Numbered from the stretch's first letter, positions 26,601 to 39,633 are shown. The stretch is DNA of 64,000 nucleotides from Bugulina stolonifera (GCA_935421135.1 OW285188.1:7792733-7856732); one strand, 5' to 3'. Notes: generated from the sequence alone by a model not told the origin. Translations and numbers: made by a program.

Positions 26601-29600
26601 CGAGTATTGTACCTTGGAAACTAAGTTGACTCGTTTTACATAGGTATACATAAGGTAAGTGCATCATACACCTTCAAGATTCAGCAAAGTTTTCACTGTA
26701 AACACTGCTGCATGTACATATTACTTTCCTGTACTGTGGTTTTTGGAATGTAGCCTAGCAAAATCAGCGTCGGTTTGATTTGTATTCATCATTTTCAATC
26801 TTGTACATTGTACCTAGCAGTTATATTCTGTTGCTTAGTGTGGGCTGATTTTAAGTACCATCTGTTGACGTTAATATACTTTTAGGTGATCCAATAGTAT
26901 GGTCACATGTTCACATAATGTTGTAGAAACATCGACCAAGCAACATGCTTGAACTGAAGTACTTACCAACAATTTGAGCAGCTAAATCAATCGTGAGGTT
27001 TGTAAAGTATTGACTGGTACCTTCAAATATTAATATTCTGACACAATTGGAATTTTTTTCATTTATATATGTATTAGTAGTTGGCCTGATACTTCATGTA
27101 TGATCTTTCAGTAAATAGAATTTCTATGAGTACAGTACGTGTTGTATTTGATGTCTTTGATAGCCAATTCTAGTTTGATTTTGTCTATATTGTGCAGTTA
27201 CCTTAATGATCTTTTCTATTTATTAATTTGATTGTTACTGCCACGTTTCAAGTGATCGTAATCCACAAGCTTTAATGTTAACAAGAACTAATATTATGCA
27301 CTCATGGTTATTTGCAATTAGCCGAGTAGAGTTAGCTTGTTCCAAGATGTCATTATTTTGAATTCCAAGATTACTCATTTATTGTATGTTAAACATTTTT
27401 ATGTGTTTGCAGTCATAGTCAATTGAAAATACACGCGGCTCAAAATTTATACTTTATAGACTATTGTATTCGATTTGACATGTATTTTGTGCTATTTTTC
27501 TTATCTTTCCCAGTCTTTAGGGAGGGTTTATTTTACTAGATGAAACCGCAATTTTCCATTTGTAAATACATGTAAGTGCTGTTGTTATAAACATTAATTT
27601 ACTGATTATCTACCAATACAAACTCTAGAAATATTTTATTGCCCTCTACGTTTTATGACACTGAGCTATGATTGCAAGATTGATTTAGGCCTGTTAGTAT
27701 ACTTTTGGCAAAGTGCTGGAGACTAAAATCAATAGCCATGGAATCACGTGTACATGTATAAATCCGCCTGACTATGATGCATGCACATTTCAACAAAAAT
27801 GTTTGAAATGATTTGGTCTGTCGTACTCTCTGAAAATGTAATCGTCATTCTTAGTTATTAAATATGAGAACATCAAATGACTATTCAACTTCAATATCTT
27901 GAAACATTTATTGTTGATTTACCTTATCTGTTTATAACAAAATACAACAATGAAAACAGCGGAAACCAGGGTAAAATACATGTGTAAAGTATTGAACATG
28001 AACAGTTAAAAGAGTGAATAAACTAAATATAGTAATTCAAATATCTTGAATAGACCAGATCAATCAATTGATTATTTTAGAAATAAATTTATGATAGAAT
28101 TATTGTTTGTATTTACATCCAAATTTTGCTTGGCTAAATGAATCAACTAACTATATTTTCGCAGAATATGTGTATTGTAAATTGTATTTGAATATGCATA
28201 TTGTAGATGTAAAGACTTATTTTAAATTTATTAATTTAATACAACAATTACAATACAATAACTTCACATTTTTGTAAAGTTCATTGTCAAAACTCAATTG
28301 AATATTATATTCAATATTAAAATTTAGTTTCACAGTATTGTAATATAAATATGTTAAAATCATAATCACTTAGATTATTATAATTATATCACATCATATA
28401 GCCCAACTAATGTTATAATAATATGAAATATAATAATCATATGACTTACTTTTGTGTTAAAAGTTATCCAATTTTATTAATTATTTATTTAATATTTAAT
28501 ATGTAATTTCAATCTTAGTCATTTGTTTGTTTTTTAAACAAAATAAATAAAAATGAGTACATATATTAAATGCTTACCATGCTCATGCTGAGTATTGTGA
28601 TGGCTGACAATCTGGCCATAAACTAAGCTCATGTTTTTCAGAAAATGAAATTTATGAAATGAAAATCCAACTTTCGAATGCCATTCTTAAGGGTATGCTA
28701 CACGGACGCAAAATTTATGCGAATCGCATAAATTTTGCGTTTTGCGATTACTGATGTTTAACTTTTGCGAAATCGCATGTTTATTGCATGTTATAAATTT
28801 TTAACGTTTCAAAATGCGAATCGAGTGTTGATTGGCTACAGCTAACTTAGATGCTTTGACAAGGTGCTAGCAGTTGAGTTTAGCTTTTAGGATAATAAAA
28901 TAAAACCATTGTATAAATTGAAATTGATTTAATAACTTAATTTAAATTTCAATTTGTGCTATATTCTACTGACCGCAAAATGGACGAAAGCTGTATAGCT
29001 ATGTTGTTTAAATTAATCCAACAAAAGACCAGCACTGTGGGAAAAGTTCAATCCTTATTATAAACACGAGGTAAATAAATTAAATCAACAGTCAAGCTAT
29101 CGTGTGCATCTTAAACCATAAATTAATTCAAGTCAAGCCTCTCAGGTGCTCGTTACGTATAGGAAACATTTAGTTGAACTTAGTTTCCACCGAGCAGAAC
29201 TAATTTAACCTGCGTGTTCCGATATATTGCTAAAATAGTGGAAGTTTTAATTTAAGCTACAATATGGAGGGGCTAATCCTAAAGAGATTGAATGTAAATG
29301 TATCACAACCCCCAATTATTATTTTGTAGGTTCACAGGCTACATTAATTGCTTGGATTCATCTACTCTTGCCTTCAGTTGAATTAATGAGTAGACAACTT
29401 CTTTTGTTTACAATAAAACGCAACTTCTGTGTAGCACCTAACAACGTTTTCCGTTTTTTAAACTGGCGATATTCGCAGAAGTTGTGCGTCCATGTAGCAT
29501 ACCCTTTAGCGTTTCTGTGTACTATGAATTTTCAACTCAACCCATAGACATGAACGGAGATAGATAGTACAGTATCTAATCTTGGTACTTGCAATAACTC

Positions 29601-32600
29601 TGTGATCAATTGTATTGTAAACAAAATACCACGTGCAGACCGCTAGCATGGTCATGTGACTTTGGTTTGTTTATAAAATTTGATATTAGTATGATAATCC
29701 ATAGTTTCGAATAAACAATGGCAGCTATAAAAATAAAACTTCTTTCAAGGGTGTAATATAAATTGAAGGGTGCATGGTTGCAAGTAGTATATGCCCATGG
29801 ATTATTTTTGCATATTTCAGGCTACTTTTGAAAATATTTGCAAAAAACTAAACCTCTCTCTATACAACTTATATAAAAAAAGTGCCGTTTAGGGTGTCTT
29901 CATCAAAAATTCGTCCTAGGGCAGCACTTTAGCGCATCGCGCGATGCATCATGGGAAGGAGAAATATGTTGAGAGCACAACTCTGAAACACATGACTTTG
30001 CTGCTGCCTTCATTTTGACACAAAACTAGATTTGCTGAGCAGGGTAATTAGTGAGAGGGATCCTTTAATGCTAACACTGAAAGCTGTCCAGGCCCTTTCA
30101 GACATGGTTAAACATGTGGGAAAATTTTCAAACGAAAATTCAGACCCAAGTTACATAACCTTAAGATGCTGATGTTTATATTCTATGCCAGTAGACCAGT
30201 CAGTCTCAAATTTGGAAACTCTCATTTTCATCCTAAACATCTGGTAGTCTGTTCACTAAGCTGTGTGTGAAGTTACATAGCGACTCCCCCATACATTACC
30301 ACAGCCCTATGGTTATACTTGCTACATGTATCTACTATTCACATTCAGTTTTGTTTACAACGTTATTGTTGTTCACACATTTCCTTGTAAAGCAAAAATG
30401 TTTTTAAATTTTATCGTTCAAAATATATCAGAAATATTTTGCTGTTGTCAAATCTCACACTAGGCCTTCTCTGACATGCAGTAGGTTCAAGTTGCTGGTA
30501 CTTTTATTACCACAGTATCACATGAAACAGCTTGTCTGTCACCCATACTATTTGGATGGGGTGTCACTTAGCTGATGGTGTTGTCGGGTTGCCAAGCAGG
30601 ACATGCATGTAACATTGGCGTCTGCTATGATACTCTGAATTAATGTTTATTCCAACAAGTTTGTACACAGACGTACCCTGGCTGCCCATCTCTCATGATG
30701 GCCTGATATGTCATGTGATGGAATCACCACTCCTTGCATTACTAGTGTATAATCTCCTAGCAAGTATGCTTTATTCAAAGTACACTGTTCATAATATTCA
30801 CTAAATAAACAACTATATACATTTGTGTACTATTAAAATTTAAAGCTAAAATAGTACTCAACAGATTAAAAAATACTCATATGTATATGGATGGAATCTA
30901 CTTGTCTCTTTTCGGGGATTGGTTCATCATCCCATGATACAAATTGGTAACAGTAATAAATATAGATTTTGTGTAATATTATAATATATACTCTACAAAC
31001 ATAATCACATGTACTATTGTATATAAACGCAAACCCAAGTAGGAGATGACAGCTTCAAGTTGGTCACGCCATCCTATCCCATCCTATCCGTATGTCAATA
31101 ACCAAGAGGCTATCGTCAAAAATTTGTCAACCTTACAAAGTAATAGGGTTATCTTCTCTTGTTAGTTAAATTGGAGTGTTGCATGTGTGACCATATACTA
31201 AGGTGCATACACTGACTCGCTCTAAAATTATATTTATTTTAATCCATCTACGAACTTATAATTTTAAAATCAAGACTGCCGGTTCAGGGTAGCCAATATT
31301 ATAGTCATGTTATTGTTTGACAGATCAATGAATTCTTATCAACACAGAAGGATGTAGAAAAGAAGCGACTGTCCATTGAAGATGTTGCCATTGGATTTAT
31401 TACAGTAGCTAACGAGTCCATGTGTCGACCAATTAGAGCTCTTACAACTGTACGTATTAGCCAATAACATTGCTTGTTACACTTTGCACAACATGCACTT
31501 TTGTTTTCATCAGAGCCTCAGTAAATTTTAGCTTAGGCCTTAGACTATAATGTTACTACATGTATATTATATACATATCTATAAAATCTTCATAAGTTAT
31601 TTAATTATTTTATATTCTTTGGCTTGCTTTACATGGTGATGTGTGGCAGTATTATCACTTGTTCTTGCACCTGTATAATTTGTAGGGTAAAGGTTATGAC
31701 ACCTCCAAGCATGTTCTTGCTTGCTTTGGGGGAGCAGGTGGTCAACATGCTTGTTCTATTGCTAAAGCACTAGGCATGTCACAAGTGGTTATTCACAAGT
31801 AAGTGCATGTAGTTGTCCTTATTTCGATTGATCATGACTATTTATAACCTGATCATAGCAATCATATGTGTTAAAAGTGCACAATTGTCCATTTTATTTT
31901 TGGGTAGTAGATGTCTTGTGAATTAACTGGGCGAATGATTTCTGTTAGTGTTTGGACAATGGGTGTAAGAATTTAAGTGTGGAGTTGCATTCTCCTTGCT
32001 AGTGTACATTACATTATAGATACTCTGGTATTCTCTCAGCCTACGGTATGGCTCTAGCCGATGTGGTATCTGAACATCAGCGACCATTTGCAGGTGCATA
32101 TACAGCAGGTAAGAATGATTGCATACTAAAAGAACTCACCCGAATAACTTACTAATAGTACATAGATCAAATCGTTCAAATCCTCTGTGTGGAGTTGTCA
32201 TGCCTTGGGAGGACATGGTATAGCAACTTCTCACAGAAAGTTCACATGAGTTGAGCTACATGTAGTAGTAACTGATTATTCATTTACAGGTAACTTTCTT
32301 TTTTGGTAAACTTGACTGAGCAGTAACTCCTGGCAATATGGTAGAATTTAGCCCTGGGACCTCAATTTGTAGATAATATGGGGAGGATAAAGAAGGAGGT
32401 TGACGAGTTGAAAATGTTGACTTGTGAAGAACTTGTCGCACAGGGCTTCACAACTGAGTCTATATTCTATGATGTATTCCTACACCTGAGGTACAAAGGT
32501 ACAGACTGTGCACTCATGTGTTCCTCCGCCGTTCAGCAGTCGAATGACACTGGTTCTTTTGGATTTGATGATTTCCTAAACACATTCCTACACAAGTAAG

Positions 32601-35600
32601 ATACTACATATTACAGTAATACAGTAATGCAGTATTACAGTAATACAGTAATATAGTAATACAGTATTGCAGCATTACAGTAATACAGTATTGCAGTATT
32701 ATGGTAATACAATAATGCAGTATTACGGTAATACAGTATTGCAGTATTATGGTAATACAATAATACAGTATTACGGTAATACAGTATGCTTTATGTTTTG
32801 TGTTTTATGTCTTTAATTCCACCGTGATTATCCCCTATTTGGTGTATACATGTATGTAGGATATGCCTGTCTAAAGGACCCGAAAGATATGCATCACAAA
32901 GTCTGTAGTTACTTTCTCCAGTATTGTGGGCTCACCAAGTGGTACTGAACTACCCATCTCATTTTATTTATGGCTGCTATCCATGCCAATGCTAGCATCT
33001 GTATCACCACATTTTAACCTATACTAATTGATTGCTTCACACACAGATATGAAACGGAGTTTGGCTTCACAATACCAAACAGAGAAATAATAGTGGATGA
33101 TATAAGAGTAAGGGCCGTAGGTAAATATATCTCTCCTGAGGAACCAGATTTACCTGCAGCTGAGCCTCACTCTCAGCCTTCCCATGAGCAGGTATGATTA
33201 CATGACCTTGTAGTTTATGTGTATGTTGTACTGTACAGGAGTTCGTAGTATGAAATCATTGTTTCCACGTACACATAGCTACATGTATGTGTAGTACAAG
33301 ATAACTTGCAGTGTATAACATGGAAAGTGCACCCAATCTGCACCTAAAGTACTGCCTGTTGGACCACATCAGTGCGATTGTAGGCATGCTAATGGCAGTG
33401 CTCCACAGTGCTCTTTAAGTAGATAGCTCAAGAAATCCATATTACTACCCATTCCAAGTATATCTAATCATAAGTAAGATATGTATGTTAGAGCTACCGT
33501 AAGTGACCCAGGTACGTATCAGCCTAATACATGTAGATGGCAAGTGGTGGCCTGTTAGGATTCACATTGTTTGTGTTGTTACAGGAAACTATCTGAGAAT
33601 GAAGTGAATGAACTGTGCTGGCCCATTTCTAAAAATTTCCTATATGTTCCTTAATTAGCAAGCATAAACATTTCTCTCCCTCCTCAAGTTCATGAATTTA
33701 GATTTTATAGATCTACAGATTTTACAAAATGATACAGATGAACATATTATTCAGTAGTAATAGTATTACATGGTTACAGGTGGTGCAATGTTACTTTGAT
33801 GATCGGTACCATGATACACCTATTCACCTGCTGAGACATCTCAAACCAGGTCACACTGTACCTGGACCAGCTCTAGTTATAGACCAGAACAGGTATGCAT
33901 CATGGGGTATAAGGACATCGGTATGTCGTATGCATACACTCTGCATAGTATCTACAATATACATGTCCACTTCTATGTACGTGTGGTAAATCTACATACA
34001 AACTATGATGGTGTATTTGTATATGAATACAGGCTTAATAATAGCCCTATATAGTATGGGACTGTAATGGTTGTCTCAATACAATCTGTTCTGGTGAAAC
34101 CATTCACTAATGACCTTGACACTGGTGGTATATCAGCACATGTGATGTTTATCAAATTCTACATGGTGATGAACCCTATACATTGACTTTTTGTTTACAG
34201 TACGATATTAATAGAGCCTGGATCTGAGGCTACAATGACTTCTAAAGGTGATATCATTATAGCGGTGAGTTGCATACTACCTATCTGGATTTGAAACAAT
34301 ATTTGTGTGTCTTGGGACTAAATGTCTAATCTGAGAAGATTGTGAAATGGCTTCTGCGGAAAGAATAATTGTATTATGTCACCATATTATGTTTTAGGTG
34401 AAGAGTTGTAAACACGTTGCCATAGGAACCAATTTAGATGCCATTCAACTGTCAATATTTTCACACAGATTTATGAGTACTGCTGAGCAGATGGGGAGAG
34501 TTCTACAGCGTACATCTATATCCACCAATATTAAGGTTAATATACCAATGTACATATATATAGTAATTATATTACTGGCTGTGCTAGTCTAGGCATAGGT
34601 GGTGTAGAACTCGCAGATATGTAATATGTGGTAAAATATGCATAAGTGACAACGGCGAACAGATTCTTCTTGCTATTATTTAAAATTGAACCTAGTGACA
34701 CTCCTTAGAAGTTGTACGAATAATTAATAAAGAATAGGAAGATAAACCAGCACTTTCACTATCTATTACATGTAGGTACAACGTGTTATAATAACAATTT
34801 TCGTAGGAAAGACTGGATTTCTCCTGTGCAGTTTTTGGTCCTGAAGGTGGGCTTGTGGCAAACGCCCCTCACATACCTGTGCACCTTGGAGCTATGCAGG
34901 AAACAGTTCAATATCAAGTAAGCCCAGTGTGGTGATGGAGCAGACTTGTATAAGCTGTACAATGTACACACTATACAAAGTATACGCTATGCAATGTATA
35001 CATTATACAGTGTATACATTGTACATCATATACATTTTACAATGTATACATTGTATACACACTGTAATGTATAAATTCATGCTACATGCTTATATCTGCG
35101 AAATTTTGAAAATATTACAATAATGTACTTACATATATTTTCTCTGGTTCAAATGTTTGGTTTTGCTGCTACTATCATCAACTGTATATCATTTAGATCC
35201 GTACACTTGGTGACAATATAAAGCAAGGAGACGTTCTACTCAGTAATCACCCAAAGGCCGGTGGCAGCCATCTTCCTGACCTCACAGTGATCACTCCGGT
35301 TAGTTTGAGAACATTACTTCCTGTCAATGCTATGATATCACTTCCTGTCAATGCTATGACACCACTTCCTGTCAGTGCTATGATATCACTTCCTGTCAGT
35401 GCTATGATGTAATTTCCTGTCAGTGCCATAACATCACTTCCTGTCAGTGCCATGATATCACTTCCTGTCAGTGCCATGATATCACTTCCTGTCAGTGCTA
35501 TGATATCACATCAATTCTATTTCCCGTTTTCTGTTGTTCTCTTTAACCATCTTTAAATTAAATTGGGTTAAAATTACCATACAGCATCACTCAGTGACAG

Positions 35601-38600
35601 GCACTGACGATGGAATTGATGGTACACATACAAGGCTGCAATGGCTGCGCCAAGTTGTTTGCTCTCAGTTTGTAGGCAGGTCGGCGCACACCTGTGGTAC
35701 AAAGACCCAGTAGTCAGTAGACATCACCGGGATTCGAACCCTGAACCTTCAGCGCTTCCGTACCTCAGGGCAGGCGCTCTAACCCACTGAGCCACCTCCT
35801 ACTCCTACACAGCACCCTCTTCAATTGTAGTACACAGTATACAGTGTACAGAGTAGAATAGACATCGTAATATGACATATACTGATGGTGTACACAGTTG
35901 TACAGTATATTACATGTACACTGTATGGTTACATGTACTGGTGATTGGTATTATATGAATGATGTGTTTGTAGGTATTTGTAACAGAGAGCAAGAAGCCT
36001 GTGTTCTTTGTGGCCAGTAGGGGACACCATGCTGATATAGGTGGTAAGACCCCAGGTTCTATGCCCGCTAACTCCACCACTATATATGATGAGGGTGCTG
36101 TGTTCAAGTCATTCAAGCTAGTCAGAGCTGGTATCTTTCAGGAACAAGGTGAGCAGGATATATATGTAACAGACATGTATATGCATATACTATATGCTAT
36201 ATAGTATATACTATATACTATATACTACACTGTATATACTATATGCTATATGCTATATGCTATGTACTATATACTATATACAATTGTATGTACTAGATGG
36301 TATATGATGTAGTATATAGTATAGGTGTATATTATGTACTGTATGTATGCTTCTTGATTATACAGGGGCATGGGTGTAGTCCTCTCTTGTGTTATACACG
36401 TCTATAACTCAGTAGTGTAATAGATCATTGCTAGACCATCTCTACTGTACAGTGGGAGTGTAAACCAGCACTACTCTCTTTTTTCTTTTACAGCTAGCAA
36501 GTACAAAATGTCCGAATTTACTTCTACGTGTATATTCATCTGCATAACTGTTTTTGAAAATGTTTATGTCGGCTTAAAGTTTGATGATGAATGATAATAT
36601 AAAGAAAATAACAGCCCAGTCTCAGATTCATTTCCACTAGATAATACACACATGCACATGTAAATGAACCAATCACCATTGTGTTTTTGTTTATTTGTAG
36701 AGCTCATAACAGCACTAAATGCGCCGGCCCAATACCCTGGATGTACTGGTACTAGAAACCTTGCGGATAACCTTAGTGACCTCAGGGCCCAAGTGGCAGC
36801 CAATCAGAAGGTCTGTTTACCGTGGGACGGACATTGTCTATTCTGTTTGCTTCTTTGTAGAAACATCTTATCAAGTGCTTGACAGTTTTATCTTGTCGTT
36901 TCAGGGAATAAACTTGATAACTTCACTTATATCGGAGTATGGATTGGAGGTGGTACAGGCGTACATGGCACACATCCAGGTACTTGCATTGTATAACTCG
37001 CACTGTTTACTGAACATGTCAAGGCTGGTGTATTGTCCCGTACTGGAATTAGTGTTGTAGCACAATATAAAAACCATTTGATGTATAACTATGAACAATG
37101 TAACACTCGGTGTCTACAAGAACCATATTTTTGTCACCAGTCGATTTAGTGACTAATGATATGGAGCTTTGGCCCTGAACACATTGGGTACAATGTATCA
37201 AAGTGTGTTGATGGACTAGGGATGGTAAGTTTAGACTGAATGTAGTTACCATACTTAGAGGAAGCAGCAACCTTGAGAACTTCAGTGGCTATTTAGGTCC
37301 CAGACAGCTCGTATACACCTTGTATTTAAATAATTATGAATGTTTTACCAGAATAATGCTGAAGTGGCTGTCAGGGATATGCTTAGAGGAGTTGCTCTCT
37401 CTACCCATGAGATGTTTGGTACATGTGTACTCAGTGCTGAGGACTACATGGACGATGGTAGTCCAATCAAACTCACTGTATCTCTTGACAAAACACAGGT
37501 TAGTAGGAAATGTTACGTTGGTTTTCATTGGTTAATGCATTACATTTAGATTGTAACTGCATCTTCATTTGTATCACTTATCAAACATCTTTCTACGGTC
37601 AATATTTCTGTATAATTATATAAAGTTAAGGAATAATATTAGCAAGGTTATGATAGTGTTCGCACCTCTGGTTATATTATGACATAGTTGATGTATTTCA
37701 GGGTACGGCAGAGTTTGATTTCACTGGCACAGGATACCAAGTGTCTGGTAACTGTAATGCTCCTCGAGCTGTCACACTCTCAGCTATCATCTACTCTCTC
37801 AGGTACCTTATACTATACACCGTACCTGTAGTATATACTGTACACTGTAGTATATACTGTACACCGTAGTATATACTATACACTGTAGTGTATACTGTAC
37901 ACTGTAGTATATACTGTACACTGTAGTATATACTGTACATTGTAGTGTATATACCATACTCTGTAGTGTATACACTATACACTGTAGTATATACTGTACT
38001 TTGTAGTGTATATACTATACACTGTAGTATATACTGTACAGTGTAGTATATACTGTACTCTGTAGTATATACTGTACTCTGTAGTATGTACTGTACTCTG
38101 TAGTATATACTGTACTCTGTAGTAAATGTTGATATTCTATCTAAGATTTGATTGTAACCAGGTGCATGGTTGGACATGATATACCTCTAAACCAAGGATG
38201 TCTAAAACCTGTCACTGTAAACATACCAGCTGGGTGTATGTTAGATCCTAGTGAAGAGGCTGCTGTAGTCGGTGGTAATGTGCTCACATCACAGAGAGTT
38301 GTAGACGTCATATTTAAAGCATTCAAAGTTTGCGCTGCATCTCAGGTGTGTAGAATATTATATATGTACATGGTATACTTTTATGAGTTAATATATGCTC
38401 TGCACATCTGGTCTCAGGTGGAGTGTGTTTATTGAGATGTTACCACTCCATGTTTGATACAATGTATACATGTACTGTTTCGTTACTAGGGGTGTATGAA
38501 CAATGTGACATTTGGAGATGGTAGCTCTGGATACTATGAAACTATAGCAGGAGGCTCTGGTGCTGTAAGTTCTACTTACATATCTTTGTCAATTTGAAAC

Positions 38601-39633
38601 TGAGAAATAATCTAGTAATTCATAGGCTCCGTTGTTACATCATTATCTGTATCTTAGACTGTGCTCTACAGGGTCCAAGCTGGGACGGTAGGGGTGGAGT
38701 GCATACTCATATGACAAACACCCGTATAACTGATCCTGAGATTGTGGAGAGAAGGTACCCAGTTGTTGTAAAGAGTTTCCATCTTAGACTAGGTTCTGGC
38801 GGAGAAGGGGAGTACAATGGTGGGGACGGGGTTGAAAGGCAACTCACTTTCTGTAAGCCAATGATGCTTAGCATTATGACAGAACGTCGTGTGTTCTCGC
38901 CTTATGGTCTTGAGGGTGAGCAGCTATTGCACTTATTCCATATGCATTTACCATGTGTATCACCATATTGTATAAGATATACCTCTTGTTTGTGCACAGT
39001 TGCAGTGTGTTATACTAATCCTCCATCATATACATGTATTTCTATGGTGCAGGTGGTGCGGATGGCCAGAAAGGTAGAAACCTCCTTCTCAGACATGATG
39101 GTACTATAGTTAACCTAGGATCCAAACAGTCATATCCTGTACAGCCAGGGGTGGGTAGTATAACTGCTTACAATATACTAGTATTACATTGTGTTGTTGT
39201 AATGGTTATTTTAGAACAGACTTTGCGTTACTCTACAGTTACTGTAGGAGTTGTCTGTCCATTCTATAATGAGAGGATAACTACCACTACCATACCTCAA
39301 TTGGAATATTTATATTACATGACTTATCAGTCTATTTGGAGTTTTGTTCTCTTGTCTTATTCCTGTTTAGCTGTTCCATCTATTCACATGTTGATGACTA
39401 CTACAGCATGCACCATAGACTGTGTATATTATACACGTAGGTATAATGTACATTATGTATATGTACATCTGTTTTGACAGGACACACTACATCTGGAGAC
39501 CCCTGGTGGAGGAGGCTGGGGTCACCCTGGTAAAGGTGAACCAAGAGATAGCCATAGATCTTCTGTGGTTAAAGGAAGTGGATTGGGTGGGGGTAGCCTT
39601 TATACCTACCAGCGTATGCAGGAATCAGCTTGA
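14696..39633 (+). CDS. OPLAH: 5-oxoprolinase (ATP-hydrolysing)
   Basis: This cytosolic enzyme uses ATP to open 5-oxo-L-proline to L-glutamate in the gamma-glutamyl/glutathione cycle. Thirty exons fit: 14696-14857, 15875-16066, 16296-16433, 16854-16960, 17275-17438, 17833-17917, 18191-18303, 23713-23801, 24859-24976, 25139-25281, 31324-31449, 31686-31798, 32020-32108, 32373-32595, 33047-33191, 33780-33892, 34201-34264, 34398-34535, 34807-34917, 35197-35298, 35974-36148, 36701-36810, 36905-36979, 37352-37498, 37702-37802, 38162-38345, 38490-38564, 38672-38915, 39053-39150, 39481-39633. They give 1298 residues; human OPLAH has 1288. The N-terminal hydantoinase A motif DRGGTFTDV is at residues 10-18. 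[12 protein letters not shown], the hydantoinase B block ([10 protein letters not shown]) and [10 protein letters not shown] near the C-terminus are all present. The start at 14696 fits the family better than an in-frame ATG 51 nt upstream. No stop or frameshift interrupts it. No AATAAA was seen in the first 300 nt after the stop. Confidence 0.96.
15034..15691 (-). mobile_element. Element with identical 77-bp inverted ends and a GIY-YIG fragment
   Basis: The ends 15034-15110 and 15615-15691 are identical when one is reverse-complemented (77/77 by my reading). AATATT occurs at both outer borders, but as it is itself a palindrome it cannot be told apart from the end repeat. The element lies in OPLAH intron 1 and holds a minus-strand reading frame described separately. 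The lack of divergence between the ends suggests recent insertion or conversion. Foldback formation of a retroelement end, or a MITE that captured a nuclease fragment, would both explain it. Confidence 0.8.
15205..15624 (-). pseudogene. GIY-YIG endonuclease C-terminal fragment of a retroelement
   Basis: The open frame reads IYQATV, then [50 protein letters not shown] and CRH. This spacing of motifs is that of the GIY-YIG nuclease domain found fused to reverse transcriptase in Penelope-like and similar retroelements. A stop codon lies just upstream inside the right inverted end, so the reverse transcriptase is missing and the frame has no proper start. The assignment to the Penelope group is from memory of motif order and is less certain than the domain itself. 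Confidence 0.7.
18991..20611 (-). CDS. GH5 endoglycoceramidase-like glycosidase, nested in OPLAH intron 7
   Basis: Endoglycoceramidases cut the link between oligosaccharide and ceramide in glycosphingolipids. Two exons, 20611-20498 and 20346-18991, join in phase 0 to give 489 residues. A hydrophobic signal peptide (residues 1 to about 20, ending STQA) predicts secretion or lysosomal delivery. Then come [29 protein letters not shown] and [10 protein letters not shown]. The acid/base glutamate is near residue 217 in INEPWPG, and the nucleophile glutamate near residue 347 in [10 protein letters not shown]. Both catalytic residues are therefore present. A C-terminal beta domain follows. The start in the short first exon is chosen because it supplies the signal peptide; an acceptor-like TTTGTAG just upstream suggests a spliced 5' UTR. 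It is transcribed opposite to the host gene. A related GH5 [11 protein letters not shown] cannot be excluded. Confidence 0.9.
21447..21615 (+). repeat. Palindromic repeat family B, copy 1
   Basis: The copy contains ACCGGACAGTTCGAAAC on the left and AACTGTCCGGTTTCAAACTG on the right, with an AT-rich centre (TTAATTAATTAAATTAATTA type). The same order appears in copies near 23380 and 23893. The ends are inverted relative to each other. Confidence 0.7.
23380..23625 (-). repeat. Palindromic repeat family B, copy 2
   Basis: Read on the minus strand it matches copy 3: GCGACTGTTCGAAA at its right border and GTGTTCTTC with GTAATCTACAC toward its left border. It ends 88 bp before OPLAH exon 8. Confidence 0.7.
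23893..24158 (+). repeat. Palindromic repeat family B, copy 3
   Basis: It starts GAATTTGCGACTGTTCGAAA and runs through ACCGGACAGTTCGAAAC, an AATTAATTAA centre and GTAATCTACAC to GTTTCGAATTGTC. It starts 92 bp after OPLAH exon 8 and is inverted relative to copy 2. Confidence 0.7.
25699..30064. mobile_element. TTAA-flanked (piggyBac-like) non-autonomous element
   Basis: Inverted ends AGGACCCCTCTCAC (25699) and, on the other strand, AGGATCCCTCTCAC (30064) match at 13 of 14 positions. Both are bordered by TTAA (25695-25698 and 30065-30068), the target duplication of piggyBac elements. The 4.4-kb interior is very AT-rich and has no long reading frame, so no transposase is visible. It fills most of OPLAH intron 10 and contains a second, Harbinger-like element. 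Because the end repeats are short, a chance pairing over 4.4 kb cannot be excluded. Confidence 0.5.
28690..29505. mobile_element. Harbinger-like MITE with TTA target duplication
   Basis: The left end reads AGGGTATGCTACACGGACGC. The right end, reverse-complemented, reads AGGGTATGCTACATGGACGC, with one difference in 20 bp. TTA flanks both sides (28687-28689 and 29506-29508), as expected for PIF/Harbinger elements. Next to the left end is a near-perfect hairpin, CGCAAAATTTATGCGA and its inverse, at 28700-28732. No transposase frame lies within the 816 bp. Confidence 0.75.
32612..32790. repeat. Minisatellite in OPLAH intron 14
   Basis: Runs of ACAGTAATACAGTAATGC-like units with short-period variation. 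The array begins about 16 bp after the exon 14 donor. Confidence 0.8.
35312..35507. repeat. 24-bp tandem repeat, 8 copies, OPLAH intron 20
   Basis: Eight copies of ATCACTTCCTGTCAGTGC plus about six bases (TATGAT or CATGAT). Period 24 keeps every frame open across the array, which explains a long repetitive reading frame on the minus strand. It is not coding. Confidence 0.9.
35584..35805 (-). mobile_element. tRNA-derived SINE (family C)
   Basis: Read on the minus strand it begins TGGCTCAGTGGGTTAGAGCG (A box) near 35797 and has GGTTCGAATCCC (B box) near 35735. An unrelated body follows, toward 35584. It lies in OPLAH intron 20, antisense to the gene. The stems are too degenerate for a functional tRNA. 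Confidence 0.65.
37806..38125. repeat. 19-bp tandem repeat in OPLAH intron 25
   Basis: About 16 copies of GTAGTATATACTGTACACT with variants fill most of the intron, starting a few bases after the exon 25 donor and ending about 35 bp before the exon 26 acceptor. Confidence 0.85.

Noticed and set aside
35312..35507. CRISPR-like array of short repeats
   Set aside because: The units are contiguous with no unique spacers and the DNA is eukaryotic; it is a minisatellite.
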